Shown: positions 1 through 6,291 of the stretch, piece after piece
Position numbering within the stretch: position 1 is the stretch's first letter
Layout: each line of letters starts with the position of its first letter
Assembly (NCBI GenBank): GCA_009782165.1
Contig: WQUH01000009.1
Span: 1-8,079, forward strand
Source: Pseudomonadota bacterium
Lineage (GTDB): Bacteria > Desulfobacterota > Desulfobulbia > Desulfobulbales > Desulfobulbaceae
Length of the DNA stretch: 8,079 bases
Direction of reading: 5' to 3'
Program-made: the position numbers and the translations under genes
Notes under the pieces: model-generated
The model's input: the letters and a program-made list of their open reading frames with translations, nothing else
The model's database searches: none
Told to the model about the DNA's origin: nothing

Positions 1-22
1 CGGTCACGGCCGGACGATCCGG

Positions 23-658
23 CTATTTTCCTTCAAGGTAGGGGCATTGCGCCAACCGTTCCTTCAACCCGGCGCGGGCCAGTTCCTCGGCGGTCAGCCA
101 GACGAGCCCCCGGCTCTGCGTCTTGGGCAGGTCCAGCAGGTTTTCCATCAGCGACTGCTGCTGTTCGTCGAACCGGCCGTGGCACAGCACTCTGCCCTCG
201 CTCACCTCGTACAGCTTGTAGGCAAAGGTAACCGCGGCCGGCTGTTTGGCGCCGTACTCGCCGCCGACCCGCTCGTTATAGCGGCTCAGGGTGGTTTCCA
301 GGACAACGTTGCACCCCGCCTGGGCGGCAACAAGCCTAGCCGTTGCCAGATTGTAGCCGTCGCCCCGCATCTTGCCGGCCTGGGCGGCGGGGATGAAATG
401 GATGCCGGCCTTGCCGGCCAGCCTCTCCTTCATCAGACCATCCAGTACCTGGCTGCCGCCCTGGAGGAGCTTTCCGTCGGCGCCCGACAGATTCTCATCC
501 AGGTCGGAGACCGGCTTCACCGGCAGCACGGCAATCCCCTTCACCGCAATATCCGGGTTGGCGCCGGCCGGCGCCTTCGCACTGTTCTGCGCGCATCCCG
601 CTGCGGCAAGCACGCAGCAAATCGCCAACCCCATCTTCAACTGTGCCGCTCTCTTCAC
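23..658 (-). CDS. Putative outer-membrane-type lipoprotein, CsgG/TolB-N-like fold suspected
   Basis: This is a 211-residue secreted lipoprotein of unknown function. The start is taken as GTG at 658-656 because AAGGAGG lies at 671-665, six bases upstream; the upstream ATG at 712 has no such support. Residues 1-22 form a signal peptide: basic VKR, a hydrophobic stretch and a lipobox-like LAAAGC ending at Cys22, the likely lipidated residue (position -3 is Ala, not the usual Leu). The mature part begins with a low-complexity Ala/Pro/Asn linker, then a beta strand KGIAVLPV (40-47), helical segments, and a conserved-looking core around 108-170 (AAQAGCNVVLETTLSRYNER, then FDEQQQSLMENLL). This pattern resembles small lipoproteins I associate with Geobacter and relatives, possibly with a CsgG- or TolB-N-like fold; that is recall, not a search. 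It follows hisB by 94 bases on the same strand and may be co-transcribed with it. Confidence 0.82.
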   Translation of the reverse strand: MKRAAQLKMGLAICCVLAAAGCAQNSAKAPAGANPDIAVKGIAVLPVKPVSDLDENLSGADGKLLQGGSQVLDGLMKERLAGKAGIHFIPAAQAGKMRGDGYNLATARLVAAQAGCNVVLETTLSRYNERVGGEYGAKQPAAVTFAYKLYEVSEGRVLCHGRFDEQQQSLMENLLDLPKTQSRGLVWLTAEELARAGLKERLAQCPYLEGK

Positions 659-664
659 GCTGTT

Positions 665-671
665 CCTCCTT
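665..671 (-). promoter_or_regulatory. Strong ribosome binding site that decides the lipoprotein start
   Basis: Read on the minus strand, AAGGAGG is followed by AACAGC and then GTG. A seven-base match to the anti-Shine-Dalgarno with a six-base spacer picks the GTG at 658 over the ATG at 712. It also places the signal peptide right at the N-terminus, as expected. Confidence 0.85.
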
Positions 672-696
672 AAAGTACGCTGGCCCCGGATCGCTC

Positions 697-725
697 CGCC
701 CGGCCGCCGCATCGACGACCGGGCG
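697..725 (-). other. GC-rich inverted repeat between hisB and the lipoprotein gene
   Basis: CGCCCGG (697-703) and CCGGGCG (719-725) form a perfect 7-bp stem with a 15-base loop in the 94-base gap after the hisB stop. On the minus strand no T tract follows, so it is not a classical intrinsic terminator. It could be an mRNA-processing or stability hairpin, or chance in GC-rich DNA. Confidence 0.3.
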
Positions 726-752
726 AATCGCCGTCATTTTTTTCGTTCGGTT

Positions 753-1361
753 CTAGAGTGTGCCTTTTGACGAAAGCTGACCGCTGACCCGCGGATCAGG
801 CAGCACCGCCGCAGCCAAGGCCCGCCCCAGGGCCTTGAAAATCGCTTCGAGTATATGGTGGCCGTTTTCGCCGTGGAGCAATTCGACATGCAGCGTCAGT
901 CCGGCATGCAGAGCCAGGGCCCGGAAAAACTCCTTGGCCAGAGGCACGTCGAACCGGCCGATTTTGTCCTCCCCAAGCTCCACCCGGTAATAGAGAAAAG
1001 GCCGGTTGGAACAGTCGATGCACACCCGGGCCAGGGCTTCATCCATCGGCACATAGGCGTGGCCGTAGCGGCGGATCCCCGCCTTGTCGCCCAGGGCCTG
1101 GGCAAGGGCCTGCCCGAGACAGATGCCCACATCCTCGACGGTATGATGGTCATCGATCTCGACATCGCCCCGCGCCGTGATGTCCAGGTCGAAAAAACCG
1201 TGGACCGCAAACAGGGTCAGCATGTGATCCAGAAAGCCGACCCCGGTCTGGATGGAGGCCTTGCCGCTGCCGTCGAGCGCCAGGGTCAGCCGGATGTCGG
1301 TCTCCCTGGTGGTCCGCTGCACGGTTGCCGCCCGGATGTTTTTTGGTTTTGTTGGTGTCAT
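753..1361 (-). CDS. hisB: Imidazoleglycerol-phosphate dehydratase
   Basis: HisB catalyses the sixth step of histidine synthesis, removing water from imidazole glycerol phosphate to give imidazole acetol phosphate; it is a cytoplasmic Mn-dependent enzyme. From ATG at 1361 the protein has 202 residues, typical of the monofunctional enzyme. The metal- and substrate-binding motifs are intact: GVGFLDHM (40-47), DDHHTVED (70-77), a Ser-Asn-Arg-Pro segment (118-121) and HGENGHHILE (163-172). There is no N-terminal histidinol-phosphatase domain as in enteric HisB. The frame stays open upstream to 1481, but those 40 residues are Ala/Arg/Gly-rich and unlike the family, so ATG 1361 is chosen although the ribosome binding site there is weak. 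No other his gene adjoins it: the next gene on its strand is a lipoprotein, and upstream lies a divergent tRNA. Confidence 0.96.
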   Translation of the reverse strand: MTPTKPKNIRAATVQRTTRETDIRLTLALDGSGKASIQTGVGFLDHMLTLFAVHGFFDLDITARGDVEIDDHHTVEDVGICLGQALAQALGDKAGIRRYGHAYVPMDEALARVCIDCSNRPFLYYRVELGEDKIGRFDVPLAKEFFRALALHAGLTLHVELLHGENGHHILEAIFKALGRALAAAVLPDPRVSGQLSSKGTL

Positions 1362-1397
1362 GGGTCCGTATCGCCCGCTCGATCCTCTTTGCTCAGT

Positions 1398-1426
1398 GCG
1401 CCCAGCCGCTCCGGCGGCTGATGCGC
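1398..1426 (-). other. Hairpin in the hisB 5' leader
   Basis: CAGCCGC (1403-1409) and GCGGCTG (1414-1420) form a perfect 7-bp stem closed by a four-base loop. GCGC at 1398-1401 and at 1423-1426 extends it by four pairs across a small internal loop. It lies 36 bases upstream of the hisB ATG, so it would be in the hisB mRNA leader if transcription starts further upstream. No run of Ts follows on the minus strand. Confidence 0.45.
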
Positions 1427-1451
1427 CCATTCCCCGCGCGGGCAACACCCA

Positions 1452-1474
1452 CGCCGGCCGTGGCCATGCCGGCG
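1452..1474 (-). other. Second GC-rich hairpin in the hisB 5' leader
   Basis: CGCCGGC (1452-1458) pairs with GCCGGCG (1468-1474) around a nine-base loop. Together with the hairpin at 1398-1426 it makes a structured leader for hisB. I see no histidine-rich leader peptide that would point to classical attenuation, so its role is unknown. Confidence 0.4.
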
Positions 1475-1529
1475 CGATCATCTGCGCAATCCCGCGAAGA
1501 ATTCCAAAATAATAAGCACGTTAAGCCGC

Positions 1530-1558
1530 ATACTATTCCGCTTTTGCGGGATTGGCAA
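1530..1558 (-). promoter_or_regulatory. Candidate minus-strand promoter for hisB
   Basis: Read on the minus strand, TTGCCA (1558-1553) and TAGTAT (1535-1530) are separated by exactly 17 bases. Each box differs from the sigma70 consensus in about one or two positions. Transcription would start near 1523, giving a leader of about 160 bases before hisB. The spacer contains a small dyad, CCGC-TTTT-GCGG, which could be an operator or chance. Confidence 0.5.
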
Positions 1559-1637
1559 CAGTTCTCCACCTCGGCGATGCGGTTTTTCTTACGGCTCCGA
1601 CTTTTGTTTGCCGACTCAGTTTTCTCTTGATTTTCTA

Positions 1638-1667
1638 TTGACACGGCCCTGACAAATTCGGTATAGT
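1638..1667 (+). promoter_or_regulatory. Sigma70-type promoter for tRNA-Gly and probably rplM-rpsI
   Basis: A perfect -35 box TTGACA (1638-1643) is followed after 18 bases by TATAGT (1662-1667). Start of transcription is expected near 1674, about 19 bases before the mature tRNA. The bases after the -10 box are GC-rich (CCCCG), which in well-studied bacteria goes with stringent control of stable-RNA promoters; for this organism that is inference. Confidence 0.8.
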
Positions 1668-1692
1668 CCCCGATTGTTATGAAGAATGACGG

Positions 1693-1767
<75 letters not shown>

Positions 1768-1780
1768 CAAGAGATTCCCA

Positions 1781-1811
1781 GGTTCGGACCTCTGTTCGAG
1801 CCTTTTTTTTT
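1781..1811 (+). terminator. Putative intrinsic terminator or attenuator between tRNA-Gly and rplM
   Basis: GGTTCG (1781-1786) pairs with CGAGCC (1797-1802), including one G-U pair, around a ten-base loop, and nine Ts follow at 1803-1811. The stem is short, so termination may be partial. A competing small hairpin AGGT-TCGG-ACCT shares part of the sequence. Only 20 bases separate the T run from the rplM start, so rplM has no room for a promoter of its own after it. Confidence 0.6.
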
Positions 1812-1831
1812 CAAGTGTCGAGGTGCAGAGC

Positions 1832-2260
1832 ATGAAAACCTACTACACGCCGATGAAGGAAATCGAGCGCAAATGGTATGTGGCCGACGCCGACGGCAAG
1901 GTTCTCGGGCGCATAGCCGCCGAGATCGCCCTTCGCCTGCGCGGCAAGCACAAACCGACCTTTTGCAGTTTCCAGGACAACGGCGATTTTGTCATTGTGG
2001 TCAACGCGGACAAGGTGCATCTCACCGGCAACAAGTGGGACGACAAGGTGTACCATCAGCATTCCGGTTATCCCGGCGGCATCAAAACCAAGACGGCCCG
2101 CGAAGTCCTGACCCAGAAACCCGAAGAGTTGATCCGGATGGCCGTGCGGGGCATGCTGCCGAAAAATAAAATCGGCCGGGCCCAGTTGCGGAAACTGAAA
2201 GTCTATGCCGGCAAGGATCATCCCCATCAGGCCCAGCAACCTGAATTACTCGAGATTTGA
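1832..2260 (+). CDS. rplM: Large ribosomal subunit protein L13 (uL13)
   Basis: L13 is an early-assembling 23S rRNA-binding protein of the 50S subunit. The 142-residue length equals the standard bacterial L13. Family landmarks run the whole length: [15 protein letters not shown] (15-29), LRGKHKP (36-42), [16 protein letters not shown] (51-66), HSGYPGGIK (77-85), MLPKNKIGR (108-116) and the C-terminal [16 protein letters not shown] (122-137). ATG at 1832 is chosen over the in-frame GTG at 1823 because GAGGTG (1820-1825) sits six bases before it and the family starts near this residue. It is followed after 16 bases by rpsI, the near-universal partner. It probably shares the tRNA-Gly promoter by read-through of the hairpin at 1781-1811. 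Confidence 0.97.
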   Translation: MKTYYTPMKEIERKWYVADADGKVLGRIAAEIALRLRGKHKPTFCSFQDNGDFVIVVNADKVHLTGNKWDDKVYHQHSGYPGGIKTKTAREVLTQKPEELIRMAVRGMLPKNKIGRAQLRKLKVYAGKDHPHQAQQPELLEI

Positions 2261-2276
2261 CGAACGGAGCACCGAT

Positions 2277-2669
2277 ATGGCCCCTGAACAGACATACGCG
2301 ACCGGCAGACGGAAAACAGCAATCGCCAGAGTCTGGCTCTCTCCAGGCAGCGGCAAGGTTGCGGTCAACACCATGGAACCGGGCGAGTATTTCGGCAACA
2401 TCTTCTTTGAGCCCAAGGTCGCCAAACCGTTTACCGTGACCGAAACCGTCGATCAATACGACATTCAGGCCACGGTCAGGGGCGGCGGCAAGTCGGCCCA
2501 GGTTGACGCCCTGGTGCACGGCATCGCCCGCGCCTTGCAGGAGTTGAACCCGGAAATGCGTCTGCCCTTGAAACGTGCAGGTCTGTTGACCCGCGACCAA
2601 CGCGCCAAGGAACGGAAAAAATACGGTCTGCGCGGCGCCCGCGCCCGTTTCCAGTTCTCCAAGCGTTAA
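2277..2669 (+). CDS. rpsI: Small ribosomal subunit protein S9 (uS9)
   Basis: S9 is a 30S head protein whose C-terminal tail reaches the P-site tRNA. The 130-residue product matches the usual size. Visible landmarks are the N-terminal ATGRRKTAIARVWLSPGSGK (8-27), the S9 signature GGGKSAQVDALVHGIARAL (69-87) and the basic tail RARFQFSKR, ending in the conserved Lys-Arg. The start is ATG at 2277 with GGAG (2266-2269) seven bases upstream; the frame extends further upstream only into the end of rplM. It is the last gene before a strong terminator at 2723-2758, closing the tRNA-rplM-rpsI transcription unit. Confidence 0.97.
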   Translation: MAPEQTYATGRRKTAIARVWLSPGSGKVAVNTMEPGEYFGNIFFEPKVAKPFTVTETVDQYDIQATVRGGGKSAQVDALVHGIARALQELNPEMRLPLKRAGLLTRDQRAKERKKYGLRGARARFQFSKR

Positions 2670-2722
2670 TTGCCGGCAACGGAGCCGTCGCGACCATTTT
2701 CTTCCTGCAGCACCACGTATTC

Positions 2723-2758
2723 AGGGAATAACGAGGCTTCGTTATTCCCTTTTTTTTT
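2723..2758 (+). terminator. Strong intrinsic terminator after rpsI
   Basis: AGGGAATAACGA (2723-2734) and TCGTTATTCCCT (2739-2750) form a perfect 12-bp stem with the four-base loop GGCT, followed by eight more Ts (2751-2758). This is the clearest terminator in the window. Because argC begins at 2795, it also lies in what could be the argC leader. Confidence 0.92.
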
Positions 2759-2794
2759 GCGCACCCCTTGAACCCAAGCATGAGGAAACCCGAG

Positions 2795-3835
2795 ATGATG
2801 CGAGTCGGCATTGTTGGCGCCTCCGGTTATACCGGGGTTGAATTGGCCCGGATCCTGGCCGGCCACCCAGAGATCCACCTCACCGTCGCCACGTCGCGGC
2901 AATATGCGGGCATGCCGCTGGCCGAAGTGTTCCCGAACCTGCGCAAGCGGGTGGACATCGTCTGCGAGAATCTGTCGGCCGAGGAGCTGGTCGAACGGGC
3001 CGATTTCTTTTTCACGGCCGTGCCGCACAAAACCGCCATGGATATTGTCCCCAAACTGCTGGCCGCCGGGAAAAAGGTAGTCGATTTAAGCGCCGACTTC
3101 CGCCTGCGGGACGCGGCGGTTTACGAGGCCTGGTATCAGGAGCACAGCAGCCCGCACCTGCTTGGCGATGCGGTCTACGGCCTGCCCGAGCTGTACCGCG
3201 CCCAGATCAAAACCGCCCGCCTGACCGCCAATCCGGGCTGTTACCCGACCTCGGTCATCCTGGCGGCGACGCCCCTGCTCCGCGCCGGCCTGATCGACCC
3301 GGCCACCCTGATCATCGATTCAAAGTCCGGAACCTCGGGCGCCGGCCGCTCCGCCAGCGTGGGTTCGCTCTTCTGCGAGGTCGCCGACGGCTTCAGGCCG
3401 TACAAGGTGGGCGGCTCGCACCGGCATATCCCGGAGATCGAGCAGGAACTGTCCCTTGCCGCCGGCAAACCGGTGACCGTTTCCTTCACCCCCCATCTGC
3501 TGCCCATATCACGGGGCATCCTGAGCACCATCTACGCCACCCTCACCGATGCGGGCAGGGTTGCCGACCTGCACGCCCTGTACGAGCGGACCTATGGCGA
3601 CGAGCCCTTTGTCCGGGTTCTCCCGGCCGGGGCGCTGTCAACCACGCAGCATGTGCGCGGCTCCAACTGCTGCGACCTCTCCTTAAGCCGTGATGAGCGA
3701 ACCGGCCGGCTGATCGTGATGTCGGCCATTGACAACATCGTCAAGGGCGCCTCCGGGCAGGCGGTGCAGAACATGAATCTGATGTGCGGGTTCCCCGAAA
3801 CCACGGGATTGATGGGAGCCCCCTTCTTTCCCTGA
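2795..3835 (+). CDS. argC: N-acetyl-gamma-glutamyl-phosphate reductase
   Basis: ArgC reduces N-acetylglutamyl 5-phosphate to N-acetylglutamate 5-semialdehyde with NADPH, the third step of arginine synthesis in the cytoplasm. The 346-residue protein opens with an NADP-binding Rossmann motif GASGYTG (8-14). It carries the catalytic cysteine in NPGCYPTS (Cys149), the loop [10 protein letters not shown] (176-185) and the HRHIPEI segment with catalytic His near 211. [11 protein letters not shown] near the C-terminus is also typical. ATG at 2795 is preferred because GAGG (2782-2785) precedes it at suitable distance and the Rossmann strand follows at once; ATG 2780, TTG 2768 and the adjacent ATG 2798 are alternatives. 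It heads the argC-truA-maf operon, and no other arg gene is in view. Confidence 0.96.
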   Translation: MMRVGIVGASGYTGVELARILAGHPEIHLTVATSRQYAGMPLAEVFPNLRKRVDIVCENLSAEELVERADFFFTAVPHKTAMDIVPKLLAAGKKVVDLSADFRLRDAAVYEAWYQEHSSPHLLGDAVYGLPELYRAQIKTARLTANPGCYPTSVILAATPLLRAGLIDPATLIIDSKSGTSGAGRSASVGSLFCEVADGFRPYKVGGSHRHIPEIEQELSLAAGKPVTVSFTPHLLPISRGILSTIYATLTDAGRVADLHALYERTYGDEPFVRVLPAGALSTTQHVRGSNCCDLSLSRDERTGRLIVMSAIDNIVKGASGQAVQNMNLMCGFPETTGLMGAPFFP

Positions 3836-4623
3836 TGCGGCGCACGATCCGGCTGCTGATCGCCTACGACGGCAGCGGCTACCACGGCTGGCAACGGCAG
3901 CGCCACGGAGAGCCCACCATTCAGGAAGCGCTGGAAACCCGGATCGAAGCCCTCTGCCGCCAGCCGGTCACCGTGCATGGAGCCGGCCGCACCGATGCCG
4001 GGGTCCATGCCCTGGGCATGGTGGCCCATTTCCAGACCACCGCCGCCGTGCCGATGGTGGCCTTTACCAAAGGGCTCAACGCCCTGCTGCCGAAGGATAT
4101 CCGCATCCTCGGGGCCGAGGAGGCCCCGCCGGATTTCCACAGCCGCTTCAGCGCCCTCGGCAAGACCTACCGCTACGATTTTTGCACCGGCCCGGTGCAA
4201 CTGCCGGGCAACCGCCTCTACCAGGCGCACTATCCCGGTTGTTTTGCCGCAGACCGGCTCGAACCGGCGCTGGCCGCCCTCATCGGCGCCCATGATTTTT
4301 CCAGCTTTGAACGGTCAGGGTCCAGGGACAAGGAGGCCGCGGGCGGGTACGGCGCGATCCGCACCCTCAGCCGGGCCAGTTGTCTGCCGGTGCTGGGCCG
4401 CGCCGATCACTGGTCGATCCGGTTCACCGGCAACGGTTTTCTCCGGCAGATGGTCCGGATCCTGGCCGGCACCCTGATCGAAATCGGTCAGGGCAAACGG
4501 CCGGCGGAAGAGATGGCCGCTATCCTCGCGGCCCGAAACCGCGCGGCAGCCGGCCACACCGCCCCGGCCTGCGGCCTGTTTCTCGAACAGATCCTGTACG
4601 CTCCGCCCATTTTTTGTCCATAA
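3835..4623 (+). CDS. truA: tRNA pseudouridine(38-40) synthase
   Basis: TruA isomerises uridines 38, 39 and 40 in the anticodon arm of many tRNAs. The product has 262 residues, normal for the family. It shows the N-terminal strand with AYDGSGYHGWQRQ (10-22), the catalytic motif GRTDAGVHA (51-59) with the nucleophile Asp54, FHSRFSA followed by the YRYDF strand (about 101-116), and the C-terminal FTGNGFLRQMVRILAGTL segment (197-214). Its ATG overlaps the argC stop in TGATG and no good ribosome binding site stands at normal spacing, so translation is probably coupled to argC. An in-frame start at 3784, inside argC, would add 17 unfamiliar residues and is rejected. Confidence 0.95.
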   Translation: MRRTIRLLIAYDGSGYHGWQRQRHGEPTIQEALETRIEALCRQPVTVHGAGRTDAGVHALGMVAHFQTTAAVPMVAFTKGLNALLPKDIRILGAEEAPPDFHSRFSALGKTYRYDFCTGPVQLPGNRLYQAHYPGCFAADRLEPALAALIGAHDFSSFERSGSRDKEAAGGYGAIRTLSRASCLPVLGRADHWSIRFTGNGFLRQMVRILAGTLIEIGQGKRPAEEMAAILAARNRAAAGHTAPACGLFLEQILYAPPIFCP

Positions 4624-4628
4624 CGCCC

Positions 4629-5219
4629 ATGTTCACAGCCTGCTGCCCCCTCGTCCTCGCCTCCGCCTCCCCCCGGCGGCGCGAATATCTCGCCCGGCTG
4701 GGCCTGGAGTTCAGCGTGGTCCCGGCCGCCATCGACGAATCGTGCCATCCGCATGAGTCGGCCAGGGATTACGCGCTCCGCCTGGCGGCAACCAAGGCCA
4801 GGGTCGTCGCCGCAACCTGTCCGGCCGCCTGCGTCCTTGCCGCTGACACCGTCGTCGCCCTCGACGGCCACATTTTCGGCAAACCGGTAAACCACGCGGA
4901 TGCCCTGGCGATGCTCAAGGCCCTGCAGGGTCGGACCCACGAAGTGACCACCGCCTTTGCCATTGTCGCCAGGGACCGGAACATCGACGAACGCGACGCG
5001 GCGACCACTTTGGTCAGCTTCGGCGCCTTTGCCGAAGCGATTCTCCAGGCCTATGTCGCCTCGGGCGAGCCCATGGACAAGGCCGGCGCCTACGGCATCC
5101 AGGGAATCGGCGGTTTTCTGGTGGATGCCGTCTCGGGATCGTGCAGCAACGTGGTGGGCCTGCCGGTCCATGCCGTGGTCCGCGCCCTTCTCGACCATGC
5201 CATCCTCCGGGTCGGATAA
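4629..5219 (+). CDS. maf: Maf-family nucleoside triphosphate pyrophosphatase (YhdE-like, dTTP/UTP)
   Basis: Maf proteins hydrolyse non-canonical or excess nucleoside triphosphates to the monophosphate and pyrophosphate. The 196-residue product has the N-terminal LASASPRRREYL (10-21), the catalytic strand AADTVVA (71-77, with Asp73) and the segment MDKAGAYGIQGIGG (149-162), followed by GSCSNVVGLPV (170-180). The KAGAYGIQG form is that of the YhdE subgroup, known for dTTP and UTP, and not of the YceF subgroup; substrate is therefore inferred. ATG 4629 lies five bases after the truA stop and no strong ribosome binding site is seen, suggesting coupling. The frame runs upstream into truA, but those residues do not fit the family. 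Confidence 0.94.
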   Translation: MFTACCPLVLASASPRRREYLARLGLEFSVVPAAIDESCHPHESARDYALRLAATKARVVAATCPAACVLAADTVVALDGHIFGKPVNHADALAMLKALQGRTHEVTTAFAIVARDRNIDERDAATTLVSFGAFAEAILQAYVASGEPMDKAGAYGIQGIGGFLVDAVSGSCSNVVGLPVHAVVRALLDHAILRVG

Positions 5220-5230
5220 TGGCCGGCCGC

Positions 5231-5257
5231 TGCCGCCTTCCCGATCGGCTGGCGGCA
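5231..5257 (+). terminator. Weak candidate terminator hairpin after maf
   Basis: TGCCGCC (5231-5237) and GGCGGCA (5251-5257) form a 7-bp GC-rich stem with a 13-base loop, 11 bases after the maf stop. No T tract follows, so if it stops transcription it does so inefficiently or together with Rho. It is the only candidate end for the argC-truA-maf operon. Confidence 0.35.
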
Positions 5258-5288
5258 TTGTGGCGACGACAACATCCGATAACCCCTC

Positions 5289-5318
5289 TTGACTTCCGCA
5301 AAAATAGTATGGTATCGT
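5289..5318 (+). promoter_or_regulatory. Candidate promoter for the CRP-fold/PilZ gene
   Basis: TTGACT (5289-5294) and TATCGT (5313-5318) are spaced by 18 bases within an AT-rich patch that stands out in GC-rich DNA. Transcription from about 5325 would give a leader of about 150 bases. Other hexamers nearby (TATGGT at 5308) have poor spacing. Confidence 0.5.
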
Positions 5319-5475
5319 AATAAATCTGTGCGCCCGGATGAAGAACCACCACGACGTGGTACAACGCGGGACGGCAATGCGCCACACCGCGGCGGCACAA
5401 GGAGCGCATGGGCAAAACCGACAATCTGAGCGGGCGGGGGATCCCGGTTCAGACGCAATCATCGAGGGGGAAAAG
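5319..5475 (+). other. Leader region of the CRP-fold/PilZ gene
   Basis: This stretch lies between the candidate promoter and the start at 5476. It contains a small hairpin ACCAC-GAC-GTGGT (5348-5360), and two mutually exclusive pairings: AACCG (5416-5420) with CGGTT (5445-5449), and CGGG (5435-5438) with CCCG (5443-5446). It also has an AAGGAG (5399-5404) just before an ATG at 5408 that opens a 37-codon frame running into the gene in another frame. No known riboswitch class could be matched. The in-frame ATG at 5338 would add 46 residues of non-family sequence, so the region is treated as untranslated. Confidence 0.35.
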
Positions 5476-6255
5476 ATGGGTGCAATCAAAAAGGAAGATC
5501 TTGCCGTTTGGGCCACTCTGACCGACCAGCTCACGGCTCATGAATTCAAGACCCTGTGCGATGAATTGCGCGAACTCGACTTCAACCCGCGAGATACCGT
5601 GGTCGCCCAGGGGGACAAAAACGATACCCTTTTCTTCATCACTCAGGGCAGCATCAAGGTCTCCCATCAATCCGGCTCGCGCGAACTGTTCATCACTACC
5701 TTAAACCGCGGGCAGATTGCCGGCGAGAGTTTCTTTGCCCCCTCCCTCTGGACGGTCACCCTTACCTCGCTGACGCCGTCGCGCGTGCATGTCCTCCCGC
5801 AATCGACGCTCAACAGTTGGCAGGAAAAGTTTCCCGAACTGCGGGCCAAGCTGCACTCCTACTATCTTGCCGGCAACACCATCGCCGGCATCTTTGAGAA
5901 GAAAAAACTGGAACGCCGCCAGGACCAGCGGTTCAACCTGATGCGCACCATCCAGGTCCACCCGGTCGACAACCGGGTCAAGCCGATCGGCCGCGGATTC
6001 CGCTCGGAAACCATGGACATCTCGTATGGCGGCATGGCCTTTCTCGTCCGCATCTCCCGCCGGGAAAGCGCCCGTCTGCTGCTGGGCAGGCGGATGCAGA
6101 TCACCCTGCCCGTCGGCGGCAAGGAGCAGTTTCTCACCTTCAGAGGCATGATCATCGGCATCCAGCCGACCCTCGTCCTCGAAAACGAGTTCTCCGTCCA
6201 TTTCACCTTCGATAAGCCTCTGGACCAACAGCACCTGCAAGCCGTTCTGGGTTGA
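5476..6255 (+). CDS. CRP-like cyclic nucleotide-binding fold plus PilZ domain protein
   Basis: This 259-residue cytoplasmic protein looks like a signal receptor without a DNA-binding domain. Residues about 10-120 have the cNMP-binding (CRP-type) beta-roll pattern: DTVVAQGDKNDTLFFITQGS (40-59), then a phosphate-binding-cassette relic AGESFF (82-87). The Arg that holds the cyclic phosphate in cAMP receptors is absent from the stretch 85-102, so cAMP binding is doubtful. Residues about 145-255 form a PilZ domain with both c-di-GMP motifs: RxxxR at 148-152 (RQDQR) and DxSxxG at 181-186 (DISYGG). Binding of c-di-GMP is therefore likely, but the output is unknown; no helix-turn-helix follows. ATG 5476 is preceded by GAGGGGG at a good distance. 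The primase-helicase-like gene begins 36 bases downstream on the same strand and may be co-transcribed. Confidence 0.85.
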   Translation: MGAIKKEDLAVWATLTDQLTAHEFKTLCDELRELDFNPRDTVVAQGDKNDTLFFITQGSIKVSHQSGSRELFITTLNRGQIAGESFFAPSLWTVTLTSLTPSRVHVLPQSTLNSWQEKFPELRAKLHSYYLAGNTIAGIFEKKKLERRQDQRFNLMRTIQVHPVDNRVKPIGRGFRSETMDISYGGMAFLVRISRRESARLLLGRRMQITLPVGGKEQFLTFRGMIIGIQPTLVLENEFSVHFTFDKPLDQQHLQAVLG

Positions 6256-6291
6256 CCCCTTTCCGGAATTTTTTTACTGTCGGCAAGCGCC

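Noticed and set aside
47..673. Plus-strand 208-codon open frame opposite the lipoprotein gene
   Set aside because: The minus-strand reading has a ribosome binding site, a signal peptide and a lipobox. This frame has none of these.
697..736. Plus-strand terminator made of the 697-725 hairpin and the T run around 736
   Set aside because: The T run is about 12 bases away from the stem, and no plus-strand gene ends here.
1362..1481. N-terminal extension of hisB to an ATG at 1481
   Set aside because: The 40 added residues are Ala/Arg/Gly/Pro-rich and absent from the family, and the 202-residue form already has normal length.
3592..4293. Minus-strand 233-codon open frame opposite argC and truA
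   Set aside because: It is a shadow of two clear enzymes and has no family resemblance.
5338..5475. N-terminal extension of the CRP-fold/PilZ gene to an ATG at 5338
   Set aside because: The 46 added residues are low-complexity and not part of either domain, while ATG 5476 has a good GA/G-rich ribosome binding site.
5399..5475. c-di-GMP (GEMM-type) riboswitch suggested by GGGCAAAACC and a later ACGCAAT near a PilZ gene
   Set aside because: The spacing between these pieces is wrong. The GNRA-capped stem, the tetraloop receptor and the second conserved half of the aptamer cannot be found.
4488..5534. Minus-strand 348-codon open frame opposite truA, maf and the following leader
   Set aside because: It has an Arg/Gly-rich composition with no recognisable domain and lies opposite well-supported genes. 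Long antisense frames are expected in GC-rich coding DNA.
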